From positions 41,256,725 through 41,320,724 of the forward strand of contig OX439003.1 in the NCBI GenBank assembly GCA_949316495.1: 64,000 nt of DNA. The letters run 5' to 3'. Below the pieces are notes generated by a model. It worked only from the letters and a program-made list of their open reading frames with translations, did not search any database and was not told the DNA's origin. Source of the DNA: Amphiduros pacificus. Taxonomy: Eukaryota; Annelida; Polychaeta; Phyllodocida; Hesionidae. Shown here one piece after another: positions 1 to 17,325 of the stretch. The position numbers were made by a program, and so were the translations under genes. Every line of letters starts with the position of its first letter. Within the stretch, counting starts at the first letter, position 1.

Positions 1-370
1 ACTCGAGCTACATTTATATGATGTGACTCAAGCTGCATTTATATGATGTGACTCAAGCTACATTCATGTGATGTGACCAAAGCTACATTCATGTGATGTG
101 ACTCAAGCTACATTCATGTGATGTGACCCAAGCTACATTCATGTGATGTGACTCAAGCTACATTCATGTGATGTGACTCAAGCTACATTCATGTGATGTG
201 ACCCAAGCTACATTCATGTGATGTGACTCAAGCTACATTTATGTGATGTGACTCAAGCTACATTCATGTGATGTAACTCAAGCTACATTCATGTGATGTG
301 ACTCAAGCTACATTCATGTGATGTGATTCAAGCTACATTCATGTGATGTGATTCAAGCTACATTCATGTG
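1..370 (+). repeat. 25-bp minisatellite, left block
   Basis: Nearly 15 head-to-tail copies of a 25-bp unit, consensus ACTCAAGCTACATTCATGTG plus ATGTG, with a few point variants (CTCGAG, ACCCAAG, TTTATATG). The array starts at or before the window edge and is broken at 370 by a SINE. It resumes after the SINE. Confidence 0.95.
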
Positions 371-939
371 GCGCAGTTGGTTAGAGCGCCAGCTTATTAG
401 CACCAGTTCATCTGTGGTGATCCAAAGGTCGTGGGTTCGAACCCAGGTCATGCCAGGATTGAACTCATGATACAATTTCCCACATGAGCTGAGGCCCATG
501 GCGCAGTTGGTTAGAGCGCCAGCTTATTAGCACCAGTTCATCTGTGGTGATCCAAAGGTCGTGGGTTCGAACCCAGGTCATGCCAGGATTGAACTCATGA
601 TACAATTTCCCACATGAGCTGAGGCCCATGGCGCAGTTGGTTAGAGCGCCAGCTTATTAGCACCAGTTCCTCTGTGGTGATCCAAAGGTAGTGGGTTTTA
701 ACCCTGGCCGTGCCGGGATTGAACTCATGATACAATTTCCCACATGAGCTGAGGCCCGTGCCTTAAGGTTTAACCCGTTGTCCTAGTAAATTTGTGACCG
801 GGTGGGGTTGTCATGTCAAGGACCTGTAACATGACAATTCAGTGAGGCAGCACTATATCTGCTACAAGTAGGTCTCATCACGAAATGACTGAAATAATGT
901 TGAAAGTCATGTAAAACCCCAAACAAACAAACAAACAAA
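371..939 (+). mobile_element. tRNA-derived SINE with triplicated head
   Basis: Three 130-bp head units start at 371, 501 and 631. Each has an A-box-like GCGCAGTTGGTTAGAGCGCC and a B-box-like GGGTTCGAACCC (GGGTTTTAACCC in the third). The first two units look identical to each other; the third differs at several bases and alone continues into the SINE body and a (CAAA)n tail ending about 939. The central TGTCAAGGACC and GCAGCACTATATCTGC blocks and the tail resemble molluscan tRNA-SINEs of the MetaSINE or V-SINE (RUDI-like) kind; that family name is tentative. The anticodon arm region is interrupted, so it is not a working tRNA gene. It sits inside the 25-bp minisatellite. Confidence 0.85.
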
Positions 940-1046
940 TCAAGCTACATTTATATGATGTGACTCAAGCTACATTCATGTGATATGACCCAAGATACAT
1001 TCATGTGATGTGACTCAAGCTACATTCATTTGATGTGACTCAAGTG
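940..1046 (+). repeat. 25-bp minisatellite, right block
   Basis: Four further copies of the same 25-bp unit resume directly after the SINE tail and decay into unique sequence at about 1046. This shows the SINE landed in, or was carried with, an existing array. Confidence 0.9.
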
Positions 1047-1285
1047 TTCACTAAATATATGTAAAAATATGATAAATGAATATCTGCATAGTTGCGCTCT
1101 GATTCACAGGCGAGGGATATTAATCAATGTATTCGTGAAAATAAATCATGCAGTTCATGTGTGAAGGTTTAATCATTTTTAATGGATTGAGATTTATTTT
1201 TCTGTGTGTATTTATAGGCATATGCGAATGATGCATAAATGTGAAATTGACAATTGTAATCTGATAATTTTATAATTGAGACTTA

Positions 1286-1608
1286 TCTGGTAATGATTTA
1301 AATCTTTCATGAAATCATAGAGGTCACAGGAAGTTTTACAGAGGGTATGTTTAAATGATATGTGGTCATGGAACTGTGATACAAACAATCTTAATGAATC
1401 CAATCAAAATACTCCTACCATGTTTTTTGTGTTTTGTTGAAAGTGCCAAGTACTATGCAGCACTCTTGTTACCACTAGGTGGTCACCTATGTACAAGCAT
1501 GATTTGGTCTGTCAGGGTATTACAATTAGGTTTGTATCGATAGACAAACATTAATGGTCAAATAGGGCTCTGTAAACAAAATCACTCCAGTGTCCCACTC
1601 TTAAGGTG
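1286..1608 (+). repeat. Dispersed repeat, copy 1
   Basis: This shares ordered blocks with 59584-59820 in the same orientation: CATGAAATCATAGAGGTCA near the start, GAAAGTGCC-AGTACTA in the middle and ATCACTCCAGTGTCCCA at the end. The class is unknown; no open frame or clear terminal inverted repeat was seen. This copy also holds a CTCF-like CCACTAGGTGG at about 1472. Confidence 0.55.
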
Positions 1609-3139
1609 TCTAATTGTTCGTAAAGCAGACGTTGATACGAGATCACTGGTCAGCTGACCAAAGTTTGTTGACAAAATATTCAGTGAATGATTTGGATCTG
1701 AGTAAAATAAAACTGGCATACTATCAAATAACACAGACATTTATTTAGGGGAAATATGATGGGTAATGATATTTGATCGCAAATTTAATTTATAAACATT
1801 GATATACTGCAAGTACAAAGTGCTTGAAAGTCTGATTTCATGAATGCTTGAAACATTATTGAGTGTTGCTATTTTGTTTTAAAGCGGGAAGATAGGTGTG
1901 ACACAGATGTAGCTATGAGTATGTTAGCATGTAAATATGGCAAGAGGTGCAGTGAACATGTAACCATGGGCCCTGGGGCTAAAACTTCAATCCATCCTAG
2001 TGGTGCTGATGATGCACAGAGTAACGATGGATGCAGTTGATTATCTGGCTAATCCATGCATGTGCGATGCGTGCCCATTGCCAAAGAGCGGTGGAAGGGT
2101 GGGGGGAGTTGGCAGTGAGGCGTAGGGCGCATGCAGGCATGGTAGATACGCAGGCTGAGTTGTATGAGGATGAGGGTTGGCGATGGTGGCGCCAGGTGGA
2201 GGGAAGGCAAGCACACATGATGGGTTCGCCGTAACGAGGTGAAGGCGATAGTACACACTCCGCCTTGCGTCATTGACTGAGTAGAGTCTCGTGGTGGTGG
2301 CCGGCAGAAGTGCACCAAACTCCGGTATCTCGCAACCAGGGCGGCCATAGCCAGGACAAACCAACCCTCACCAACCAACCCTCGTCAGCCATCCCACTAA
2401 CTTCACTACAAATCTCTGATTTAATTGCTGAAGATGAGGCATCTATGATGAAAGTGAAATGACATGTTAAACAACAATACATCACCATATTTAGGTAGGT
2501 TGATCTCGGTATCTCTTTCATTCACGATGTATAAACTTTCCTTTGATGGGGTGTTGTGATTATATTGGCTTATGTGATCTTAAGATTGTAGCATGCGCCA
2601 TATGTACTCAATTCAAATGTATCGATCAGCAACTTTCTTAATTATGTAACACCATTTATAGGGCAAAGCATTATTGGCATATTGTTCCACATTGAATTGA
2701 ATTTTCGAAGAGGTATTGGAACGTTGCCGATCTTTATTTGAAACATTATTGGCTATAGGTAGGCAGCGGGTGATGAAGGTGTTGGGATGCTAGGTACTTT
2801 GAAGGGGACCACCTGCCCGCTGCCCGGAAGCGGGGCGAGGAGGGTGCACAGCGGCGTACCCCAGGGCGGCACACTTCACTCATATATCGATATATGCCTT
2901 ACTCGTAGACATGAGATCGATCGCTCCAGTCAAAACCTAAAAACACCTGACACATAGAGGTTTTCGATATTTGCTATTTTGGCACGCAAACTTTGATTGC
3001 AATATTAGAGCTTTTTTATAATTTTTTTTCAAATGGTTGTGCAAAGGAGCGAGGCTGCTCTATGACACTCTTGACTGTATGAAACAGTGGTTTATATTCT
3101 TGTTTATGTTATAAAGCATACAGAAATATCCAGAGCAAC
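1609..3139. other. No gene recognised
   Basis: AT-rich DNA with two GC-richer patches at about 2031-2380 and 2762-2880. Short frames in the patches overlap on both strands and look like composition effects. Nothing firm is seen. Confidence 0.5.
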
Positions 3140-3388
3140 GTGCCGTGGCGCATTTAGTTAGAGTATAAGCCTATTACCGCCATATAGTTTCTCTGTGGTG
3201 ACCCAAAAGTAGTGGGTTCGATTCCTGTCAGTGCCAGCTTTAAACCTACAGGTCTGTGATTGATCCTTGTAAGTCGAGGACTTGTGACATGACCATTCAG
3301 ACTGGCAGCACTGTATTTGCTACAAGTAGGTCTCGTCATGGTATAACTGAAATAATGTTGAACGTGGCATAAAATCCTATAAAACAAA
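3140..3388 (+). mobile_element. tRNA-derived SINE, diverged copy
   Basis: Same family as the SINE at 371-939: TGCCGTGGCGCA...TTAG head, B-box GGGTTCGATTCC, GGCAGCACTGTATTTGC body, and CTGAAATAATGTTGAACG leading to an ACAAA tail. Many substitutions and a shortened middle suggest an old insertion. Confidence 0.8.
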
Positions 3389-3851
3389 GATCCACCAGCT
3401 AATCTGGTGATAGGCAATAAGTCCCGATTGAAGACTTCTGATATGTGTGTCTTAAACAAACCTGAGAATGGGCTTCACTCACGTATGTATATACCACAAC
3501 ACACCATTTCCATTTGTGTGATAATATCTTCAAATGTGTACGCGTATGACTTTATTTTGTTTATTCTATTAACATATCAAAGTTGTCTTATAAGAACTTG
3601 ATAAAATAGTGGTTACTATCCTAACAGATCCTTGAAACACTACATGTGGTCAAAACAAACGTTCTGGTTTCCTCAAATACATATATTTATTCAGCACAGC
3701 CAGATAAAAAGTACTTAAATATCCTTAGTCGCGAAATGAAGCACTGAATGATATCCCAGAGAATTTGTGGTATTTACTTTCTTACTTTTAACATGATAAT
3801 TAAATGACTGGTCACTTCTTGGACTGCATACATGTAGTGGCTTAAAAAGAG
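3389..3851. other. No gene recognised
   Basis: Plain AT-rich sequence between the SINE and the inverted-repeat element. Nothing recognisable is seen. Confidence 0.5.
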
Positions 3852-4490
3852 AGTCACATTTGCACCGGGCGCCGGCCTTGGCAGTAACAATCGGCCGACT
3901 TCACAGTCTGCCGGGAGCCGGGAAGTTTATAAGCAACAATCTGAGATATGCCGTAGCTGTGGTCACATTATTAAAGGGCACCGCACGGCACGTGCAAGAC
4001 TGAATGACACAGACGTCTGCAGGATATCTTAAAGAAGTCTGTCTCATTGACAGACGTCTGAAAGACATCCTAAAGACGTCTGTTTCATTTGACAGACGTC
4101 TGAAAGACATCTTAAAGACGTCTATGATATATCGCAGGGAGCCCGTGCGATCATCTGACGATGGTCTATGAAAACATGAAATAAATATAATCCTATTTTC
4201 ACCGCACGATGCCACCGGCAGCCCTAAGATAATCTGCCGATGTCCCTGCGGGACACTGCCGGGACCCTGCCGTGCACTTTAAGATGATATTTGCTGATAA
4301 GACATCGGGGAAACGCCGGCAACTTTTATGTGGCAGCTAAAAGTTCCCGATGACCCGGCCGACGTCTTAAAGATGCCCAATTGTGGCCGATGATCTCCCG
4401 GTGCCCGTACGGCAATCTGAACTGCCTGCCGATTTTGTAAAAAATACCCATCGGCCGGGCATCTTTACTGAAATCGGCGCAAATGTGACT
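3852..4490. mobile_element. Non-autonomous DNA transposon (MITE-like) with 16-bp TIRs
   Basis: A 639-bp GC-rich island whose ends are inverted repeats: AGTCACATTTGCACCG at 3852-3867 and, reverse-complemented, AGTCACATTTGCGCCG at 4475-4490, matching 15 of 16. GAG flanks both sides, which would fit a 3-bp target duplication. The interior is unlike its surroundings (many CGGCCG, GCCGG) and carries a short tandem of an about 42-bp unit with palindromic CAGACGTCTG at 4011-4130. There is no transposase frame. The superfamily is not assigned. Confidence 0.55.
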
Positions 4491-7400
4491 GAGGTATTAG
4501 TTATCGTCTCCATGACTAGGCGATGTCGCATGCGTTATAATTGCTATAATAGTAGAGCACACACAATAGCTCAGTTATGGCTAATCTACCCACCCACACA
4601 CATACATACACAAACACACACACACGCAATCCACGTGTACTCTATTTTAAAAAAAATCATCAATGCAATTCCTTTAACCCTCTTTTGACTGCAAACTTTT
4701 ATTACAAAATATAAATCAGAAATTTGAGAAGCCAGAGTTAAGACTATGTCGTTGTACTACAACATATATTGATTACTTGTGCTTCTCGGACCAAAACTAC
4801 TGAGTAGAGTAGGCAACCAACAATTTCATCACAAGCACTCCTCAATAAACATCCAGACAAAACGACTCGGTTAATAGGCCGCTGATAATCTAGACAAGTA
4901 GGCTGCCGATATTCCAACTTCATGCCCTCATTATGTGTGTGTAGTGTTCGACTTACACATCACTTTTGTATTTGTTCTTATCTCAGACAGAAACTACTGG
5001 TCAGAACTAGGTGTGTTTAGTGAAGCCGTGCCATCGCACTTATAAGAGATAACAAAATACTGGTTTAAATGTGTTGAGCGATGTCACTGCACTTATATAT
5101 ATATAGTTTACAAGCATTGACATAATGGATTATGCATTGTTAAGCTTGAAATAATATAAATGACCTTGATGACAAAATCTGCACTGACAGTTGGGCTTGA
5201 CATTTAATTGGGCTTGACATTTAAGTATATATAAATATTGTCATAAATAATCACTTTGTCGAAAATGAACACGAATCATGAAATACTTATGTTAGATATA
5301 TACATATGTCACCAATGGTTGTGCCTTATTGAGCTATTGATGAGAAATGGGGTGAAGTGCGTGTTATCGGGTGTGCCATATATGTATGACATTTGATATA
5401 TGTATAGATACTTTCACAGACCGTTCCCTTAAGCACAGTTGGTAGAGCACTGCATATCTGCCAAACTGAGTTATGTTTTAAATGGAGGACAGGAGGTGGT
5501 GACAGTGTTTCTTTCACATTGGTTCAGAGGCCTGCAAGTCAACCTGACATGGATATTGTTGCTGAAAGTGCTGTAAAAACACCATTTGACACTGTGACAT
5601 TGTCGGATTGGTAGTGGTTGTTGGCATGGAGGATGACCATGAAGCCGTACATTATGTAGACCGGAAGTCCAATCATAGACATATGTCCTGTCAATCAAGT
5701 GTCACTCCATGAGGCCTTGTCCTTGCAAATATTTTAATTCTCTAGAGTAAGGGACCAAAGCGCATATATGTATTACGGCAATATATAATACTTTATATAA
5801 TGTTGTCTCTTCTATTGTACGTGATGAGCGCGTCCGTCACTTCGGTTTTGTGAATTGTGCCTATGTAATTAGAAACTTCAAGCTGATAGAAGCCGTTCTC
5901 TGCGCATCACTTAATATTATTGCATCAAAAAAGTATTACATTCTATCGCAGAAATATTAGGACCTTATATTTATCTCTATCATCAAAACTTTTCTTTATT
6001 TTTGCTCGCTGTGTTAACTATAATTAGATTATATCTGTAACATCTAATAAGACGCTCACAGCATAAAGAAAAATATGAAGTGCAATAAATTCAAATATTT
6101 AACTAGGATATATATATACATATATATATAATGTATTATTCTGTCTGGTCGAGGAGTGATTGGGTATCACGACTTAATATATTATACATGAACACAGTGC
6201 AAATATATTTCAGCATGACTATCATCAGGGCAGTCGTAAGTGAGCTGTGTTATCGATCATATATTATAGATTTATTGATCCATGGAGCCGATGTGATTTG
6301 TTCCATCCGGCTAACCGTACCCGGTGCAACTATTGTCCATCGCAATATACCTATTGTCTTCTGCACCAATCACGTGACCCATGACGTCATCTGTTACCGA
6401 CTTTTTCACTTTTTGCCCACAATGATGCATTCAACGAATAAATCGATAGGGTAGGTGATGCATAGATACACCCTATTGAAAGTTTCTTTAAACATAGATG
6501 CTATTTATGCTCAGAACAGGTCAATCTCCAGCGCCTCAACATGTATAAGTTATCAATGATCTGCATACTTGAATTAATAACAGGAAGTGTGTTACAGTCA
6601 TTGATAAAATTATGAAACCTAATAGTACTTTAATATTTAAAGTTATACCAGTGAGTATTATCAGATCATAAAATAATAAAAAAATGACTAGTATAGATTT
6701 GATAAAAGTGCCTATGTTTATGGAAATATTTTACCCTCCCTGTTCAGAAAATACAATCGCTAATATAAAATATAAAATAAAATTGCTAACATAATTCTAT
6801 TCGATTTTATTTGATTAAACAGTGAAAAAATAGCATTGGATTTTAAGCTTGTAAAAAGACATGGTTTTATTCCAAAATGTGTAGTCTAAAATGTTATCTC
6901 CCTCCCTACCAACAACAACAAAAATACAAAAATACAAAACCATCGTAAATCACCATAACAGAAAGTACAGCAATCTCGATTAATTGTTTCTTCCAATTAA
7001 TAACAGGAAGTATACTATTGATTTAATTATAGATTCAAAAACGATTTTAATTAATTCTGGGTTGGTGACGAACAGTGATAGGTTAGCACGACACAGATGT
7101 TGTCATGCGAGATATAAAGGTGGCACTGGTAGTATTTTGTCACCAGCATCCTCTCTGTCACATTGCAGGGACAGGAAAGCCTAGTTGTCATTACCAAGAA
7201 GGTGCAACTCATCTTGCCGTCTCCAGGCAACCATTGTGTGGTCAGTAAGAATAGCATTATTGCATTTCTTTTCTGTATCATTGTGTTCCTTTTCTGCATC
7301 ACTGGACGTTTCATCATCATCATGTTCATCGAGACAGTATAGGTGTTCTCAAAATAATAGAACTAACACTGCACACCATCATAGTTTCATTGATCACAGC

Positions 7401-7930
7401 AATCTGCCACACATGCAATGCTCATCAAAATGCAAGTTTTCAGTATGCTTCAAAATAGTCGCTCCACTCTCTGTATTGGCGCAAAAGGAAGTACAGAGTT
7501 GCAGACTCAATGGATTTTCTATTTTTTCAGATTAGGAAAAATTCTGGGCAATTTGTACACAAACACATTTCACAATCAACTTTTGGAGTTGATCTCCATG
7601 CAAGTTACAAAAGTTGCATTTAAGGACTTGAAATGAACGCCATATACTGATCTTCATCTGTTTGTTGAGTTCGTTCTCCCCGATTCATTGTTCAAAAACA
7701 TATTTCTTCTTACACCCATGATACAACATTTATTTCATTATTTCAAAACATTCTTTAACTTTCACACGCATACCTTTAGACCAATCTGTATTACGTGTAA
7801 TACCAGGTACAATTATATGCTTTGCAACATAAAAACAAGTACATTAATCATTCTCAGATCATCGCACACCTATATGTCATACGCAGATACCCGGTGGACA
7901 TGAAATATACACAGATTACTATAGGTAGTC
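4491..7930. other. No gene recognised
   Basis: AT-rich intergenic or intronic DNA with short CA and TA runs (4601-4625, 5094-5104, 6109-6130) and a 17-bp direct duplication at 5189-5224. A tRNA A-box-like AGCACAGTTGGTAGAGCACT at about 5431 has no matching B-box. No convincing coding frame. Confidence 0.5.
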
Positions 7931-8138
<208 letters not shown>

Positions 8139-8284
8139 TAATTGATATATTTGCATTAGCCTCAATTATGTCATCAGTATTTTCATCAATCACGACATCT
8201 TCAAAGAGGCGGCTGCCTGCCAGTTCTCGTCAAAACAATATATCAGTACCAAACCAACTTCTCAACTTCATTCACCACAGTATT

Positions 8285-8745
8285 ATTCAGCAACCAACAT
8301 TTGATGCCCCGATTTGATGCAATACAAATTCATCGTCTATCAGTTTACATTTCATAAAGGTGTCCACATTTAATTTCAGTAAGTTCATTTCAGCATTTTC
8401 TATCAGTTTGCAATACAGCACAGTGTCAGCATTGATTTCAGTATATACCTGACAGTCTGTGTTGCACCACTGTGTCAGCATGGATATCGGCATATTTCTG
8501 TCAGTTTTGATTGCACCATTGTGTCAGCATTGATTTCAGCATACGTCTGTCAGTTCTGATTGCACCACTGTGTCAATATGGATTTCAGCATATGTCTATC
8601 AATTAATTTTCATTGCACCACTGTGTCAGCATGGATTTCAGCATATGTCTGTCAGTTTTCATTGCACATCTGTGTCAGCATGGATTTCAGTATTTGTCTC
8701 CGTTACGTCACAGTGTCAACATTGAATTCACCCAATGGCGGCCAG
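8285..8745. repeat. 49-bp minisatellite
   Basis: About nine diverged copies of a 49-bp unit with the core GTGTCAGCATGGATTTCAGC, then ATATGTCTGTCAG and ATTGCACCACT. The period is seen for example between 8467 and 8516. Copies decay towards both ends. Confidence 0.85.
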
Positions 8746-9650
8746 TTTGCCTTGCGTTACAGTTTTAGAATGGTCGCCGGATAAACGCACGTGACACACC
8801 CGAGCTCTGAGAACATACCTGGATAAAACTTGAAAAGGGTGAAATGATATCCTTCTGTAGTTCTCTGGTCTGTCACTGTGCAGTCAGTCCTACAGCGAGG
8901 TTTGCCTACGACGAGGACATTAGTGTCAATTAAACTTTGCCATAGAATCAACCCTTCTACACTATTCATAAACTAAAATTTATCATAAGTAGACCGATAT
9001 GTATGCACAGCCAATGTTGTGATAAAACACTGGACAATCATTTAGTTGATGTATTTATTTATCATTAAGGAGAGGACATGGACGCTGTAAGAGTGATGTC
9101 AGAGGATAGGTGGGGGCGCGGTTTGTACCTTCACACGCCATTTTCTCATTGAGGCTGTATTATGTAAACCTTTTAAGGCGGCCCAATCTGACTGAGCCGC
9201 AAGCTGCTTGTTTTTCACTGCCGTCTGGGTACAAATGTATAACCCAGATCCGCGGCGAGAGGTCACCGACTTCGGATATCACCGTACATGGTTTCGCCCC
9301 TTATAAAATCGCCCATCTTTTTACTTTCTTTATTGTCTTTTATATCTCTCAATATCAAACAAGGATATTAAAGTGTAATAAATCACTTCAACAACCTAAT
9401 CACTCATCTTGAGCTATTATGTTTTTTTCTTGATCTATTGTTGAGTGTGTATACTAGTTTGAACTAGAAACATTATTTGTCATTGGTTCATACATATCAT
9501 TACGTTATATTGTATAGTCTCTATTATGATTTCTATAAATCATATAGAAGGACTTGGTGGCAAGCATTTGTTGACTCTATAGATGCTATATATGCTACAG
9601 TGGGGGATATTGTGACTGCTCAAAGAGCTTATTTGGATCCAGTGGCCATA
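8746..9650. other. No gene recognised
   Basis: Mixed-composition sequence. An open stretch at about 9110-9412 (100 codons, no ATG start) has no recognisable domain and is not called as a gene. Confidence 0.4.
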
Positions 9651-10002
9651 TACCAATCTCAGACCTGTCTTGTGGGGCATTGACGTACTGTGAGACATAT
9701 AAAATACCCCACTCTTCATATTGCAGCTGCGTAGTCACAGTTACATAAGTAACCTGTACAAGGCCTTTTTGAACAAACATGTCTGAGAAACATATTTATA
9801 CAACCAGGCGATATCTATATAAATCACTGCCATCTAGTGTCACAGGTAGTAATAAGTGCTCTGGTGGTGGATAATGGCATTAGCGCCATTGATATGAAGG
9901 TTAGATTTGTGAGGTATGTAAAATAATTTCATTATTAACACCAGATGGCACTCTTCTGTTACACACATTAAGGTATGAGATGGTACCCCATAATGAGGTC
10001 TG
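9651..10002. mobile_element. MITE-like element, copy A, with paired CTCF-like motifs
   Basis: A 352-bp element about 95% alike by eye to 22589-22936. The ends are imperfect inverted repeats: CAGACCTGTCTTGTGGGG near the left and, reverse-complemented, CAGACCTCATTATGGGG at the right. Inside, CTGCCATCTAGTGTCA (9827-9842) and AACACCAGATGGCACT (9937-9952) form an inverted pair about 95 bp apart, both resembling the CTCF core. It has no coding capacity. Confidence 0.75.
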
Positions 10003-15414
<5,412 letters not shown>

Positions 15415-17325
15415 CATTTCCTTCTTTATAAAAATCTGTATGTGGTGCACTTCATATCCAGTAGAAAAAAAACAAGTATGTGGTAAATGAAATATTCAAC
15501 AAAAGAGAACGAAAATAAACATTATGTGCACTGAAAAAACAATTGTCTACATGTATGTTATACGGTGTAATTTAGGAAAAGAAAAATAATAATTTAGATG
15601 TGATGCACCTTGTGAGCATTGGAAGAAAAAAAAACAATGATCTTTATGCAGTACGCCTTTTGTAATGGAAGAAAACAACATTAATATGTGTATCTGGCAC
15701 CCATGTGCAATCGAATAAAGTAATAATGGTTTTAATGCAGTACACCTTGTGCAGTGGGAGTAAATAACATGATATTCATGCAGTACACCTTGTGCAGTGG
15801 GAGTAAATAACATGATATTCATGCAGTACACCTTGTGCAGTGGGAGTAAATAACATGATATTCATGCAGCACACCTTGTGCAGTGGGGGTAAATAACATG
15901 ATATTCATGCAGCACACCTTGTGCAGTGGGAGTAAATAACATGATATTCATGCAGTACACCTTGTGCAGTGGGAGTAAATAACATGATATTCATGCAGTA
16001 CACCTTGTGCAGTGGGAGTAAATAACATGATATTCATGCAGCACACCTTGTGCAGTGGGGGTAAATAACATGATATTCATGCAGCACACCTTGTGCAGTG
16101 GGAGTAAATAACATGATATTCATGCAGTACACCTTGTGCAGTGGGAGTTAATAGCAATGATATTCATGCAGTACACCTTGTGTAGTAGGAGTAAATAACA
16201 TGATATTCATGAAGTACACCTTGTGCAGTGGGAGTAAATAACATGATATTCATGAAGTACACCTTGTGCAGTGGGAGTTAATAACATGATATTCATGCAG
16301 TACACCTTGTGTAGTGGGAGTAAATAACATGATATTCATGCAGTACACCTTGTGTAGTGGGAGTAAATAACATGATAATCATGAAGTACACCTTGTGCAG
16401 TGGGAGTAAATAACATGATATTCATGAAGTACACCTTGTGCAGTGGGAGTTAATAACATGATAATCATGCAGCACACCTTGTGCAGTGGGAGTAAATAAC
16501 ATGATATTCATGCAGTACACCATGTGTAGTGGGAGTAAATAACATGATATTCATGAAGTACACCTTGTGCAGTGGGAGTAAATAACATGATATTCATGCA
16601 GTACACCTTGTGCAGTGGGAGTTAATAACATGATATTCATGCAGTACACCTTGTGCAGTGGGAGTTAATAGCAATGATATTCATGCAGTACACCTTGTGC
16701 AGTGGGAGTAAATAACATGATATTCATGCAGTACACCTTGTGCAGTGGGAGTTAATAACATGATATTCATGCAGTACACCTTGTGCAGTGGGAGTTAATA
16801 GCAATGATATTCATGCAGCACACCTTGTGCAGTGGGAGTTAATAGCAATGATATTCATGCAGTACACCTTGTGCAGTGGGAGTTAATAACAATGATATTC
16901 ATGCAGTACACCTTGTGCAGTGGGAGTAAATAACATGATATTCATGCAGTACATTTTATGTGCAGTGGGAGTTAATAACAATGATATTCATGCAGTACAC
17001 CTTGTGCAGTGGGAGTAAATAACATGATATTCATGCAGTACATTTTATGTGCAGTGGGAGTTAATAACAATGATCTCCATGCAGTACATTTTATGTGCAG
17101 TGTCTTCATGCAGTATACCTTATGTGCAGTCAAAGACAACATGTATCTGTATGTGACACACCTTGTGTGCAGTGGAAGAAAACAATAGAATATTGTATGT
17201 GGTGTATCTTGTATTAGTAGAATAAACAACAATAAACAGCATGTGATACACCTCATGTGCAGGTTTAGTAGAAGAAAACAGCAATGATCCATATGTGTGA
17301 TGTGCCTAGCTTTTGTGCAGTAAGA
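15415..17325. repeat. 43-bp minisatellite, about 32 core copies with decayed edges
   Basis: The core (about 15735-17105) repeats a 43-bp unit, CATGCAGTACACCTTGTGCA followed by GTGGGAGTAAATAACATGATATT in two blocks. Variants (CAGCAC/CAGTAC, GGGGG/GGGAG, TAAATAACATG/TTAATAGCAATG) recur in order; for example a four-unit, 172-bp pattern repeats from 15867 to 16039. On both sides (15415-15735 and 17105-17325) units of similar make-up are strongly diverged. This is the usual result of unequal exchange homogenising the centre. It is not coding. Confidence 0.95.

Noticed and set aside
1-370. CRISPR-like array
   Set aside because: The 25-bp units are directly abutting with no unique spacers, and the DNA is eukaryotic.
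371-500. tRNA gene candidates at the SINE heads
   Set aside because: A and B boxes are present, but the anticodon-arm region carries an insertion and does not fold as a cloverleaf. They continue into SINE sequence.
5431-5450. tRNA-like A-box
   Set aside because: No B-box or body was found at the expected distance.
16972-17292. 106-codon minus-strand frame
   Set aside because: It runs through the 43-bp minisatellite and its decayed edge.
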